Source: Opisthocomus hoazin (lineage: Eukaryota; Chordata; Aves; Opisthocomiformes; Opisthocomidae). Taken from it: a stretch of 64,000 nt of DNA. How positions within the stretch are numbered: position 1 is the first letter of the stretch; each line of letters starts with the position of its first letter. The DNA is taken from the NCBI RefSeq assembly GCF_030867145.1, contig NC_134419.1, forward strand, positions 7,219,501 to 7,283,500, given 5' to 3'. Positions 51,301 through 64,000 of this stretch are shown one piece after another. The notes under the pieces were generated by a model. It was not told the DNA's origin and made no database searches. It was given only the letters and a program-made list of their open reading frames with translations. Made by a program: the position numbers and the translations under genes.

Positions 51301-54300
51301 AGATACGTGATCATAACAACATACTTGGAAATATGGGAGACCTGTTGATCTCTTCAGGATCAGTGGATTGTCTAAGAAATAAAGGAGTTTATCTGAGCCT
51401 CACAGCTCCTAAACCCCTGTCTGCTTTCTCTTTTCATTTACATTGATCTAAGATACAGCTGACCTCCTTCAATAAAGCAGCAATACACTTATGAAGGAAT
51501 GGTGACCAACTCTAATTAATTAAGTAGGCTTATGAATACGTGGCTTTACATGATGAAAGGATTCCGTGCAAGCTGCTTCCTGCAGCTGGGAAAAGATCGC
51601 CAGTGGAGTGCTGGTTTTGTACCGAGGTACAAAAAACACTGGTGCCACATCATGTTGTGTCGTGAAGTGTCATTTGGATTAATTGTGGCCAAAAGATGCT
51701 CTCCAGTAAAGAAGCCGCATGACGTTGTAGAAACATAAAAATGGACTTCTTGTGGTGGTTCTCTTTCTGTGTTACGCTGTAATAAAAGCAGTTTTGCAGC
51801 TTGCTCAGTGTTTCCTCTGCCGTCAGTAACAACTCCTCTCTGCGATGTATGTGTGAAGGTAGCTCTTGGAGCTGTATGCCCCCACCCAGGTGGGCGGTCT
51901 GGGAGACCTGGTGTGTGTAATCGCCACACCAAGAAAGCAAAATAATAGTGATCCTTGTTACAGTACAAACTTTTTCTTCAGTGCAAATAAGAAATTCCTT
52001 CTGTGGGCAATTTTTCACCTCAACATGCAAGAGAGGAACTCTCCCAGGTAGCTCTTGTCCTCCTTTGGTAGACGGAGAAGGAAGAATTCCTCCTCCCCTT
52101 GCGCTTCCCAGCACCTCGTCCACTAGACCTCAGAGACAGACAGTTCTGCTCAGGGCTGGGCGTTTTCAGGGCATGAAGCAAGAAGGCAGAGGGAGGCAAA
52201 GCAGCCACGGCACAGCAGGAAACAGAAGAGAAGAGGAGCAATACATTCAGTTGTATTTTTGCAATGATTTGTGCTGCGGTAACACCCAGGGATTCCATTC
52301 AGGTCTGGGTGTCAGGCCATTTGTGCACCCATAGTGACAGCCCCGACCCAGAGACCCACAGTCTAAGACTCAGGTTTGCGCCAAGTCCCTAATACGTATT
52401 TCGGTATCACACACCAGTATCCTGCTCTGATTTTCCAGATGCTGTATCAACAATATGGCCCAGAATCCACACAAAACGGATTTCTCCAAGACTCTTAAGA
52501 CTTTAATGATCAATTCTGTGCCAAATTTTCAATGTCTAATTTTATACGCCACATCTGTAGCCTCCCAGTGCTTTCACTTTTCAGTATCCACACTTCAAGC
52601 AAACACAATAACCACTAATTACACTAATTTCAGACTACATCACATATTTCTAATTTGTTGTTACTGCCTTCTACTCTAACACTAGTTACAATTACCAATG
52701 GTATATTCATTCCAAGTAATGTTTTATACTTCTTACATGTGCACTTTGTTTTACAGTCTTGTTTGTAATATGGCTTTCCAATATAGTCTTATTTGTAATT
52801 CTTTTTTCCCCTAGATCAACTAGTAAGAAATTTGTGTGATGTGGAATTATAAAATTAAGGCTGCTTTGGAGCAGTGATTTCAGATGGGGATTTGTGAACA
52901 GCGTAACCGTAACCCATACGCACGCTCCAATTCACGAGTACGGTGGGAGTTCTCTGTAAGATCTCATTCTGTCTGTGCAAAACTGAAACAGGGTGCTGTA
53001 AAGATACCTTGGAAACTCTCATTGTTTTGCAACCACCTTGTCTGCAGACTCCTGAGAAGGAAACCTGTCCTACCTCTACAGCACAGGAAAGGAGGACTCA
53101 AGGCACTGAACGGCTGTCGGCTGCTTTCGGGTCACGCGATGTCAGCAGGGGCCCAGGCAGACTGTTCTCCAAACAATATTTAGCATGGCGAGGACTTGTC
53201 AATTCTTTTCAAGCCAAGAAACACTAAGACAGGAAACTGGCCTTTGGGTGTTATTCTGATAATATTTGTGGAGCATTATTTTAGAAAGATGCAATAGCCA
53301 CCTCAGCACAAGTGTTATTAATAACTGCTGAAGAGACAAGCAGAAGCTGTGACACTGCCAACACTGCAAGCAGTCTCTGGCTGTGTTATCTGCAGGGAAG
53401 TTATTCTGTGTGCTTTCTGAAGTGGAACGTTTCCTCTATGGCATCGTTTTGCTTATTTGCTCTGCAGCTGCTACAAAGGCAATACCTAGCGGGTTCCTTG
53501 TCAGGTAGGCTGAGACCGGGTGACGTTAGCTGCCACAGGGACCCAAACCTGCATCAGACCGGCAGCTCACACACCGTGCTACTTATCATCAGCAGACACT
53601 GGCCCTCAGAGAGATTATATATAATTTGAGGTAAAAAGCTTTAGATCTTTTTGAAACTCCGAGCTTATTCTTAGTTCTTTTCTGCTGGGTTTTGTGACTT
53701 TCAGATGTTCCTCAGAATGCAGGGGCTGATACCAGAGGATGCCAGGGACTGACATAACTACAAAAGCCAGAGAATGTGTGAACAAATTCAATACAAGCGA
53801 TGGTTTCTATAGGAGCAGCACAAAGGTTTCATTACAGCAAACAGTAAAAACTTCCCACAGCATTTAACAGTTAACCAAAATGTCTCTGCAGTGGACTTGG
53901 CTTTGTAATTTCTGTTTTCTGTGTATTACAGCACGAAATGTGTAACTGTGATGTTTGCTGACCGTTCTGTTCATTGCTCCCACAGCAGACTACGGACATT
54001 TCCAGCTCACGCTATCACACCGTAGCGACAATGCTGATCCACTGATGGTTTAAACTGCAACACAAATTAAATGCTAGTTAATATAGTTCTATAAATGACA
54101 GGAGGCAGGTCATCCCTAGTGACCAGTTCTAATTCTCCATGAAATTTCTTTCCAAATGTAACGCCATCCTAATACGTCTGTTAAACTAAAGGCTACGGTT
54201 AGAATGGATTTTCTTATGCAGTACCCCATACTTGTCCCTAGTGATCTTCAAGTAAGAATGTAAAGGATTCAGTCCTTCCAAATGCAGGATGATTTTGCCT

Positions 54301-57300
54301 TAGACAGTGTTCAGTTAGAAGTTGCAAACTAAGGCTACATTTATACCACAGCAGAGCCCTGGAAACATTTTTTATATATTATATCCCCATTATAATCTTA
54401 GGGGAACAATTTCAAGAAAGGGTTTTGATCTACGATTTGAATAAATAAATAGCCATCACTTGATTTCAATTAATATTTCCCCTCAGCATTTTGCAGTACT
54501 GAGCCAGAACACTTGCTGCCATCCCCCAAGCAGACACATTGCAACAATCGACGAGAACTTTGAGCCAAATTGTCGAAAAGTTTTATATCTTAGCAGCACC
54601 AGTCGAAATGTTGCCCTCTGGAGAGCCCACAGTGAGGTCCTTTGCCAGAGTGCAATGCCAGCACTGCACGCACAACCTGGGAAAATTATAGAGGCGTATA
54701 AAGGCAAGCGAAGGCACCCGGAGCTCAGGAGCCTACTGCCGACACTGCTGCAGAGCAGCAAGCTTCAGGCTGCTCACGCTTCTCGTAGTGCTCTTGAAAG
54801 GCATTAACGTTGCCTGGGGACATACATAAGGTGACAGAAAGAAAGTTAGTAACCTCTTTTGATGTTGAAGTATGAAAGAACAAAGCTTTCTGATTCAGTT
54901 CCTGCTCACTAGGCTGAATCAGAGATATTGTGAGGATGGGAAACAGATACAACCTTGAAAACTAATTGCATTGAACCTTAATACTGGAAAATTTTCTTTC
55001 ATAAAGGTCCTTGCGCAGTCTGGGATATGGGATATTTCTCTGCTTTTATCATGACAGTGCAAATTGATCAGATGAATGTGTGGAGAGGAACTGATTGAGT
55101 ACGCTCTGTGCTTGGAGGCTTGAACTAATAAATGACAAATATAAATGCTGTTTCTTGTTAGAAATCGCTATGTGCAACACTGCTCAGCCTATGAATATAG
55201 TTAAAACCAAAGGGACTCTGCATACTTTCTGCAGCACATCAAGCACCAGCTTCCCTCAGCTGGGACCTATGTGATTGTTTTAAAGGACTTGCTGGAGCGT
55301 AGCTTAGCTTGCCCAGACTCTCCAAGAAGACAGTTCATAGCAGAGCCGTTTAAGAAGAACAACACCAAAATACTAGAGAGTCTGCAAAGAAGGGTGGGTT
55401 CACAACAAAAATGATCCAGAATGAATGGCATACCAGAAGAGTGATTTCTAGCTAGAACTTACCTGTCCTTTCACAAAATGAGATCAACTAATTAATTCAA
55501 AGTGAATTCTATTTTTTCTCATTGCTCAATCAGTAAAAGAACAAGTAATTCAATTTGGCCCTTGAAGCATCTCCTGATCCCAGGAAAGCATCGTACCAAC
55601 CTGATTTCTTCCCTGATGTCTCCAGAGTGCAGCCAGAGCTGCAGTAACACTTTGTGCAACAGAAAGCTTGCTGGGACTCCTTATAGGTTCTAGACTACCT
55701 TCTTTAGCTCTGGAGTTAAACAGACGACGATTTCCAGAGCTTGGTCCCAAGTATGTGTGTTACTAAAGGAAATCATCACAATCCAAAGCCAATTTTGTTA
55801 ATTTAACGAAGGAACCATATCCAGATCACAGCATATTCACATCAGGTCTTTCCTGGAATATTATCCCAAATCAGATCAAATTCACTTTCACATATCTGCC
55901 AAGTGTCTGGACAATCTGAAAGAAAAATAATTCACAAGTTCAAGATCTCCTCTGTTAGTTCTTCTACAATCCATATGGGGTCAAACTCCCAGCAGGAATA
56001 TGCCCCTATGGCACCAACACACAGCTGTTCATGTGTGTTTATTAAATAAGGACCTGCATTTAAGAGTTTAAACCCCTGTGGGGCAGAGGAGGTGAGGGCT
56101 GGGACAGAAACATAGCCTTTCATCACGGGCTTCTTCATCACTTTCTATCTGTAGGCGAGGCTGAACCAGCTGCTAGGAGCACGCACACACAGAGGTCAGA
56201 TTTTTGGAAGCTGAGCAAGTTTTCTAGTTCAGACCCAGCTGTGCACTTATTTGACGCGATTGCAATAGCGATCTGAAGCATTCCCAGAACCCATTAAAGG
56301 CTGAAGAGTGCCCCGGCACTTCAGATTGCAGGCGGTCTAAGTGCTCTGAATGGATAAAAGATTGGAGCTAGCCATCTACATTTTAAAAAAAATCCCCTAA
56401 CCCCACAACAAAACCCAAATGCTCTCATGATCTGGTGAGCCTTTTGTGTGTTGTCCTCTCTACCTGCTGTTCAGCTGTGTTTTTCTTATTTTTCTGTGGG
56501 ATGACTGTTCCCTTGGCTACCAGTGCTGGCCTCACATAGTTGGCATTTGGGCACTCAGAGCTAACAAACAGGATGAAAACATTGCTCTGTTTTTCTTTTC
56601 TTCCTGCAGGAGCACAGGGAACACAACTGGACGGGTTTCTGGCAGGCAACGGCTCCAGGTGATACCACTGCATCGAGCTGCGTGATTCTGCCCTGCTGCG
56701 CCCTTCCCTTCCAGGTGCTGCTCCGGTAGATCTCTGTATTTCCATGGGCCACTGCCTTGTCAGAGAAGCACTGACGGGAGGTGAGGTTTGGGGCTTGTTT
56801 CTCTGCCCTCCTGCCCAGGAGACAGCACACGCTACCTTCAGCTGCTCCAGCCAGATGTGTTTCTCTTGAGCAGCAGTACATCATGAGGCATAACATGCAC
56901 AGCCAGTCTCATGCTCTCATGCCAACCGGAGAGTCAGGTCACAGCAGACACAACCAATGCCTGGGAGCTATAATCAGTGTCTCTTAATCTTTCCGACTTT
57001 CTGTATTGGGGACATAATTGCTTTCGCATTACAGGAATGAGAATAGTCATGTCTCCCCTCGAGACCTGAAGGTCCCACCCTCATTTGCCATCAAGTGCTC
57101 CATGAAACTCCGTTTCATTAAAGCTTCCATGCAGTGACCTTTGCACAATAACCTGCTCTCTGCAGTCCCTCTGTAGTCTGAGGCTGCTCTCATTTTAATT
57201 ACTGTTATGCTGAAGGAATCAAATACATCTTTTTCTCTACTTCAGTGTCTGGAGCGAACTAATGTCCTTCTGCAGTCATGAAACGCAACAAAGGGACCCT

Positions 57301-58590
57301 GATTCAGAGGGCAAGGTGAGGCTTGCTGTCTCTATGGAAACTGGAGACCAGTCTAATGACAAGGCAGAAGAGGAAGCAAGAACACAGATCCATCAGATGA
57401 ACAGAAACCATCAGATCTCAGACAAAAGTTGAGAAAACGAGGCAATAAATGTGGTGAGTGGATGAAGAGTTGTACGCAAGGTAGCTGGGAACCTGGTAAG
57501 GACTCGTGGTGACTTGTAATCACCAGATCCTGTGGCACAGCAAAAGCAAATACTGACACCACTACTCTGTATTGGGAGAAAAGGAGGGAAAGTCACAAAT
57601 ACAGAAAGGCTATACTGCTTTTATTTTTCCTCCCCCATGTTTTCTGTTGTGGCTATACCAGATGACAATACGAGCAAATCTGATAATTCAGGGGCACGCC
57701 TGGTGCACATGCTGAACGATCCCATCTTTGCTAGCAGGGCTGCTGGTTTTGCCCACCAGAAAGGCTCAGAGGATAGAGAAGGCTGCCTGGGGAGGAGGGA
57801 CACGTGAGGCATTGGTGCAGGAGCTGCATTCTGGGTTCAGCTGTTTTCCAGGAATTTGCACCATTCCTGCCTAGCTCAAGAACAGAGGGAAGGTGATTAG
57901 CAGGGTGGTTTGCTGAACCTGCGGGACTTGCTTTGCATTTCGTGGTGGGAAGATGTCAGGTTTGAAACATCCCTTTTCAGAGGCCAAAGAGGTTAAGCTG
58001 TAGGGTCTTGCTGCACAATGTGTTAAGAGTTCTCCTTCACTTTGGCATCTGGGAGCCGTAAGCAAAGAACTGCCCTGAATCCAAGAGTGTGGAAGTGCTG
58101 GGGGTCCACTGAGCGGGTCCTTCAAGTTCGGCAGCCAGCCCAGGCTGTGACAGCTCATATCTTCCTACTGAACAAATTGAACTCTCCATTTCATTTCTGC
58201 AAAGCCTCCCTCTGTCTGTTTTGCAAATGTAGCTATTTTCCAGTGGTCCAATCCTTTGTGATCATCCCCATGACCTGGGGCTCTTCTTTTCCTAGTTTGT
58301 TCAAGAGACGCTACTTTCAAGAGTGCCCCAGCCTTGCTCAGGGTACAGCGACGCGCGCTCACACCAGGGATTGCTCTTCAGCTTATCGGGCACTGCTTAC
58401 CAGTTTTCTGTCATAACATCATCATTGTATTTAGATGCAAAAGTCATATTATCTTCATCTTGCAGACGGCACAAGGTAATTTTATAACAATGTTCTCCTG
58501 GGGAAATCAAATTTTATTGCAGTGTGAGTGATATTAAAACACACCACACTGGCACACTAATATGCGTATTAATAACATATGTGCTATATA
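45349..58590. other. Gene-poor intergenic stretch
   Basis: No exon, RNA gene or clear repeat could be assigned in about 13 kb. The many ORFs of 60-130 codons occur in all frames, overlap each other on both strands, and lack recognisable domains. In human, SHISAL2A and GPX7 lie next to COA7; I looked for their conserved peptides (YCCDDP, WNFWKYL) on both strands here and did not find them. The 178-codon frame at 48805-49341 is the only one notable for length and is listed separately. Confidence 0.5.
48805..49341 (+). other. Unassigned 178-codon open reading frame
   Basis: This is the longest plus-strand frame in the gene-poor stretch outside repeats. The first half is hydrophobic and Cys-rich (ATG context not strong). 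The second half reads more like protein (SLYGSTYTETPLPIDLANEL, then Arg-rich RRDRGRRARNSISFAG, then YELPQIVDEISKRAKNW). A possible splice acceptor, GATCTAG, ends at about 49021. I do not recognise any family. A 124-codon frame on the opposite strand overlaps it, which favours chance. It could be an exon of an unannotated gene or random. Confidence 0.2.
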
Positions 58591-58594
58591 GAAA

Positions 58595-58785
58595 CCCAGG
58601 CAAATTGAGCTAGGAGGGGCCTTGAAGTTATGCAGTCTATTTCTCTGTCCCAAGCCAGAATTATCTGTATTTATTGTATCTGACAGCTATCTGCCCTGTC
58701 TAACCTCTACTGGAGGCTTCACAATTGCTGTAGGCAATATTTTTCCTGTGTTTACTGATCTTTCCAGCAGAAAGCTCATGATTCA
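58595..58785 (-). mobile_element. Old CR1 fragment, 3' part
   Basis: On the plus strand, GAGGGGCCTTGAAGTTATGC, CTGTCTAACCTCTACTGGAGG and GTAGGCAATATTTTTCCTG follow the reverse complement of the 3' UTR-proximal part of ancient CR1 families (the 'gggccttgagaggtcatctagtcc ... cctgtctaacctg' pattern). It is strongly diverged and is interrupted at its right by a younger CR1 in the opposite direction. Confidence 0.6.
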
Positions 58786-58787
58786 TC

Positions 58788-59456
58788 ATGGTAGACGAAA
58801 AGCTGGACATGAGCTGGCAGTGTGTGCTCGCAGCCCAGAAAGCCAACTGTATCCCGGGCTGCACCCCCAGCAGCGTGGGCAGCAGGGTGAGTGAGGGGAT
58901 TCTGCCCCTCTGCCCCACTCTGGTGAGACCCCCACCTGGGAGTCCTGCGTCCAGCTCTGGAGGCCTCAGCACAGGACAGACCTGGAGCTGTTGGAGCAGG
59001 GCCAGAGGAGGCCACAGCAATGATCCGAGGGCTGGAACCCCTCTGCTGTCAGGAAAGGCTGGCAGAGCTGGGGCTGTTCAGCCTGGAGAAGAGAAGGCTC
59101 TGGGGAGACCTTACTGCAGCCTTCCAGTACTTAAAGGGGGCTTATAAGAAAGACAAGGATAAGCTTTTTATCAGGGCCTGTTGCAATAGGACCAGGGGTA
59201 ACGGTTTTAAGCTAAAAGAGAGCAGATTTAGACTGGATATAAGGAAGACATTTTTTACAATAAGGGTGGTGAAACACTGGCACAGGTTGCCCAGAGAGGT
59301 GGTAGATGCCCCATCCCTGGAAACATTCAAGGTCAGGTTGGACGGGGCTCTGAGCACCGTGGTCCAGTTGAAGATGTCCCTGCTCACTGCAGGGGGGTTG
59401 GGCTAGATGGCCTTTAAAGGTCCCTTCCAACCCAAACTATTCCATGATTCTGATTC
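58788..59456 (+). mobile_element. CR1 LINE, 5'-truncated, 3' end intact
   Basis: It codes recognisable ORF2 C-terminus in two frames: LAAQKANCIPGC at the left and [36 protein letters not shown] and HWHRLPREVVDAPSLETFK at the right (59020-59406). It ends with GGGTTGGGCTAGATGGCC, CCTTCCAACCC and the tail ATTCCATGATTCTGATTCTA. A frameshift near 59000 splits the frame, so it is not functional. Confidence 0.95.
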
Positions 59457-62400
59457 TACGGTTTCCTCAAGCACCACGAATACAGAGAATGAATGCAGTA
59501 AAAGGGCAACATGCAAGCAAGAAAGAACAAGCCCATTCCAACAGCAGTACAGATGCAGAAGTCCTGGCAGTCTCACGGAAGTTCTACTCAGTTCAAACAT
59601 TTACTTAGTTCAAGTTGACTACAGTAGGACATTGTCTACAACCAGATCAAGAACAAGGAAGTGCATACAAGATATGATTCTTCAGCATCAGAAAAGATAA
59701 CTAGCAAAGGGACAGTGTAAAAATGCAGTTCATTGCAATGAAAGAGAAAGGCAGAATAAATAAGAGTAGCCTCTTATACTAGTGATAAGGATTGGCCCAT
59801 ACTTTTTTCCGACAGTGTCAAAGTGTAACTGCTCTTCATTTTTATTGTTAGTGCTGTCATTGCAATAACATGCTAAAAATTAACTGCTTTATTTATTTAT
59901 TGGTAAGAAAAGAGATTTACCTGCCACATGATGTGCTGCTACTTTCACACCAGTACAAAGATTTCATCAGAAATCCCAGCCAGCTGACTAATATCTGGAA
60001 TTAGAGGAAAGGCAAATAGTGGAAACCTGCTACTTCCAGTTTCTGCCCTAGAAGAGGTGCTAGAAAGTCCACTACATCCTGATTTTATTTAAAATACTTT
60101 TATGTGAAAATTAATGCTCCAGTGCTCTGGTCCAGTTCCTCAGAAAAGAGGCCATGGCAGAGCATCCACTGCTGGCACAGACAGCCCTGCTCTGTCCCCT
60201 CCCTGGGAAGCGCAGCTGAGAGGCCAAAGCTGTTGATCTGACTAAGCAGCCTGAGATGGTTTTCCAGCCACAATCTGGTAAAAGTGCCTCTAACGGTTTG
60301 TTTGATGAAATGGAATAGGGAAGAATACATTGTCCTCTGCACAGATGGCTTAATACAGCATTTTTTCAGCAAAAGAACTCCCATTTCAGACAAAGGAAAT
60401 CAGAGGAAGCCCAGTGAGCACCACGTGAGAACAGAATTCATCCACCTGCCCAGCTCAATAAAAAAAGCTCTTGGTGCGACTTGATCACCCAGCCCATTTC
60501 CTTCCAAGCACCTCATTTTGCAGAAGGCCTCAAACCTCTTTCACTGACACAATTCCCTCAGATTTCCAAGGGATAAAACACCAGATCCCATTTGCACATC
60601 CTGCCATTCCCTGTTTGCATTAAAACTCTGAGCTGCCCTTGTCAGGCCAATGCTGCCTTATCACCCTTCCCAGAAGGGCTTTGGTCATATATATATCATT
60701 GAATTAATATTCACCACATCCCTCACATCTCAGAGTTCACAATTTAAAATCCCAAGCGCTAGCTTGGTAGCTCCAGCAAACACTAGGAAGGATTGTCAGA
60801 ATCTCTGTAGCTCCTAACCCGCTTGCTTTGCGCCTCCCAAGTACGGCCATGCTCCTGGGGAGCATCTCCGACCACGGGCTGCTCTCCTCGGCCGTAACAG
60901 ACCGATGGCCCCGGTCAGAGCGCCAGCGGTAACAGACTATAGCTTCCATCTAGCTCAACGTCATCATTTATTGACGCAAGTAACAAACGCAGCCTAACGA
61001 AAAGAAAAGCTGCAGAGACACATTTTACCATTGACTCAAAAGAGAAATCAATACGTTTGGACACATTAGAGGGAGCAATCACCATTGAGAAGCAGAGGGA
61101 TGAGACAACTATGTTCTTCATACTTACTAGGATCCCATGGCTTTTAACATGTTCTAGTCTCTGCCTTAAGTCTCTCTCTCAAAAGCTGATGGGCTGACAC
61201 AAGAGATCAGCCCCATCCACCTGCTCTTAATGGAAAACCACCGGCAATCACCAGACCATGCTGTGGAGGCACCTTCCCCAAAAGTACCTGGGGGACCTGC
61301 AAGGGAGAGAAAGATTTAGAAAGATTTTTGCCTGTGAATGGTTCAGATTTGACTAGAAGATGCAATGAGGTTCAACTTGACCATACTGACACAGTGCATG
61401 CTTGCATTTTCTCACTTAAGAAAATAAAAAAACAACGATGAGGTTTGTGGTTCCTCTGATTGCCAGGAGACTGAATGGGGCCAATTCAGATCAAATGAAC
61501 AATTTTAAATGCAGCACTTTGCGCAGATGTCTTTGTTAAACAAAAAAAAAAAAAAAAAAATCAAAGCCAGCAGTGTGAGTCATTAACCGCCTCTTCATCT
61601 TGTGATCGCTTGCAGCTTATTTTACTCAAATGAAAATTTATTGGGACATCACTGCAAGTAATTTCACTGGTTTTCTTCTGGAACCAAAAAATACAAAGCA
61701 TTAAATTCACATGAGCAAAATCTCCATCAAAGAAGGTGACAGGCATCACAGGAGTCCACAAGTGGCATACACTACCCTGGCTTTAGGAGGCCAGTGAGTG
61801 CAGATTTGCATGGTTGCAGTCTCCCCCAAACTGCTGGTCATACAGCCTTTTGCTATGGCAAAATCCACTAAAAGACATGAACTGCAATGTTTGCTGCAAC
61901 AGCTACACGAGAAAATTGTAAATTTTTTTACCGAAAACAAGGAACTCTCAAAGTGATGGTCATACACTGCATTTTGCACCTTATATGGCTGCGGTGGCAG
62001 GCCCAGAGAACAAATAGTAAGTGTGGTGGAGAGAGGAACGTTAACTGAGAAAAAGCACTTACCTAATACAGACAATCTAATACCAGCAGAGACTCACTGC
62101 CAAGTTCACAATGAGCTGGAAGCCACAACTCTACTAAGGTGTAAGCACAACTGCGGTTTCTCATGGTGCATGACCTATAAAGCATCACGGCAGCCCCGAT
62201 AATAAAAGAAGTAGCAATGTGTTAATGAAGGTATACATTACCTTAACTTAGTGTTAACTAAGGTGTACATTAAAGGAAGACCTGAAGAAGGCAGGTCTAC
62301 CTACGATGTCAAAGTAGTATTTGTACATTTGCTAATACCTCAGAGAAAAGACCCTGGGGAGGAAAATCTTCTGTGCTCAGGTAGCTACTCCAGCGAACCT

Positions 62401-63205
62401 GCAGTACAAACATGGATTGATGACCACAGCAGAGGGCAGGGTCCTCAGCACCACTCTCAGCTTTGGAAACAGTTACTAGAATCTGCCCTTAACTCCAGGT
62501 TACCTTACAGCTTGTGTTGCTTTGGAAGAAAATCCTGAAAAACTTGTTAAAACCAGAGGTAACTAACTACAGATGATGTGCTTTGTTTTCTTTAATCTGT
62601 CTTTAGCTTTGGTTCCTATATGCCAAAGAAATTTTTAACCTTCACTTTGACAAGACACAGCAGACTCACCCTTACACCAACGTGCCGACAAAGCAGCTGG
62701 AGAACTGCAAGGTGCACGCTAGCTCATCGTGGAAGGACTCACAAAGCTGCTTCTGCTTGGCACATGCCAGGCAAGCCCCCAAGAGCAGAGGCTACCCAAG
62801 GTGCCTGCTCAAAGCACGCCAGAACCATGCGTGGTCTCCATACAGGGACACTCAAGGCAAGCAGGAAGGAACACTTGCACTTCTGAGAACCTACCTACCT
62901 CCATCGCCCTGATGAAGCACTTTCCGTTTTAGCATCACTGCCTCAGAACTCTTATTGACGTCTGTCCTCTCACCCCCCAGTAAACGCTGACTTGGCAAAT
63001 CAGCTGTGCTGACATCTTTGCTGCGTGTTTGGCCCCAAGTGCAGCCGTGCTATCCACAAGGTAAACCTCAAGATGCTGCAGCACCACTCTTCGTACAGAG
63101 AGGAGGCAAGCTGACATTGTTACACTCATACTTCGTCTTGCAGAGTAGACATCACTAAGTATACAAACACATTTTTTATTATATACTCTGTGTATAAAAA
63201 CATTG
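59457..63205. other. Intergenic stretch between two CR1 copies
   Basis: No gene, RNA or repeat that I can identify apart from short A/T-rich simple sequence (for example an A-run at about 61542-61560). The ORFs here are short and overlapping. Confidence 0.5.
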
Positions 63206-63208
63206 CTT

Positions 63209-64000
63209 CTAATTGAACACTACATCAGCAGCAAAAGGAAGGCTAGGGACAACGTGGGGCCGCTGCTGAATGAGGCACGTGTCCTGGTGACGGAGGATGC
63301 GGTGAAGGCAGAGCTACTGAATGCCTTCTTTGCTTCAGTCTTCAGTGCTAAGACTGGCCCTCAGGAACCCCAGGCCCCGGAGGTAAGAGAAGAAGCCTAC
63401 AAAGAGGACGACTTTCCCTTGGTCGAGGAGGACTGTATGAGGGATCGCTTAAGTGATCTGGATGTCCACAAATCCATGGGCCCCGATGGAATGCACCCAC
63501 GAGTGCTGAGGGAGCTGGCGGATGTCATTGCTGAGCCACTCTCCATCATCTTTGAGAGGTCCTGGAGGACAGGAGAGGTGCCCGAGGACTGGAGAAAGGC
63601 CAATGTCACTCCAATCTTCAAAAAGGGCAAGAAGGAGGACCCAGGGAACTACAGGCCGGTCAGCCTCACCTCCATCCCGGGAAAGGTGATGGAGCAGCTT
63701 ATCCTGGAGGCCATCATCAAGCAAGTGGAAGAAAAGAAGGTTATCAGGAGTAGTCAACATGGATTCACCAAGGGGAAATCATGCCTGACCAATCTGATAG
63801 CTTTCTACAATGACATGACTGGCTGGGTAGACGAAGGGAGAGCCGTGGATGTTGTCTACCTCGACTTCAGCAAGGCTTTTGACACAGTCTCCCATGATAT
63901 CCTCCTAGGGAAGCGGAGGAAGTGTGGGCTGGATGAGTGGTCGGTGAAGTGGATAGAGAACTGGCTGAATGGCAGAACTCAGAGGGTTGTCATCAGCGGC
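63209..64000 (+). mobile_element. CR1 LINE ORF2, reverse transcriptase part, open to the window edge
   Basis: One frame is open from about 63209 to 64000 (260 codons from 63221), with no stop or frameshift. It codes LLNAFFASVFSAKTGP, the KSMGPDGMHPRVLRELAD segment, NYRPVSLTSIPGKVMEQL, QHGFTKGKSCLTNLIAF and VDVVYLDFSKAFDTVSHDIL; the last holds the first catalytic Asp of the reverse transcriptase palm (block A). The YADD block would follow beyond the window. The left part, including the endonuclease domain, is missing, so the copy is 5'-truncated near 63209. The intact frame indicates a young insertion. Confidence 0.93.

Noticed and set aside
54460-54807. 115-codon plus-strand ORF
   Set aside because: It overlaps a 92-codon ORF on the other strand, has no recognisable motif and no splice context; most likely chance.
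58788-59147. 119-codon ORF with protein-like start MVDEKLDMSW
   Set aside because: It is frameshifted CR1 ORF2, not a host gene.

Overview
The window is a vertebrate, almost certainly avian, nuclear locus. It has four interrupted genes with canonical splice sites, CpG-island promoters, many CR1 LINE copies ending in the bird-type tail (CATAGAATCATAGAAT / TTCTRTGATT), and LTRs of a family common in bird genomes. The species cannot be named from the sequence, though the LTR type suggests Neoaves rather than chicken. Gene identities rest on matching translated exons to remembered human proteins. Exon junctions were placed by reading GT/AG sites and checking that phases join.

Layout: 1-9306 holds the first seven coding exons of SCP2 on the minus strand (the rest lies off the left edge). 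SCP2 shares a CpG-island promoter head-to-head with ECHDC2 (9527-15924, plus strand, 10 exons, 292 residues). ECHDC2 converges tail-to-tail with ZYG11B (19208-39514, minus strand, 14 coding exons, 735 residues), whose CpG-island promoter lies near 39.5 kb. COA7 (42904-44648, plus strand, 3 exons, 231 residues) follows, its promoter abutting two CR1 copies. From about 45.4 kb to the right edge no gene could be recognised; that stretch holds CR1 copies and sequence I cannot assign.

This is the conserved SCP2-ECHDC2-ZYG11B-COA7 block, as I recall it from human 1p32.3, without ZYG11A between ECHDC2 and ZYG11B. The genes are housekeeping in character: peroxisomal sterol/branched-chain metabolism (SCP2), a mitochondrial crotonase-fold protein (ECHDC2), a CUL2 ubiquitin-ligase substrate receptor (ZYG11B) and a mitochondrial complex IV assembly factor (COA7). 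They are neighbours by ancestry and do not form a pathway.

Mobile elements: an internally deleted ERVL-like provirus with an intact 5-bp target duplication (4477-5626), a solo LTR of the same family in opposite orientation with its own 5-bp duplication (44881-45343), a possible second LTR type (5660-6032), and at least seven CR1 fragments of different ages. One CR1 is still open through 260 codons of reverse transcriptase at the right edge. I found no new gene system. The most useful observations are the ZYG11B initiator-codon-only exon, a GC-AG intron, overlapping upstream ORFs at COA7 built on a 33-bp duplication, and the paired inverted LTRs.
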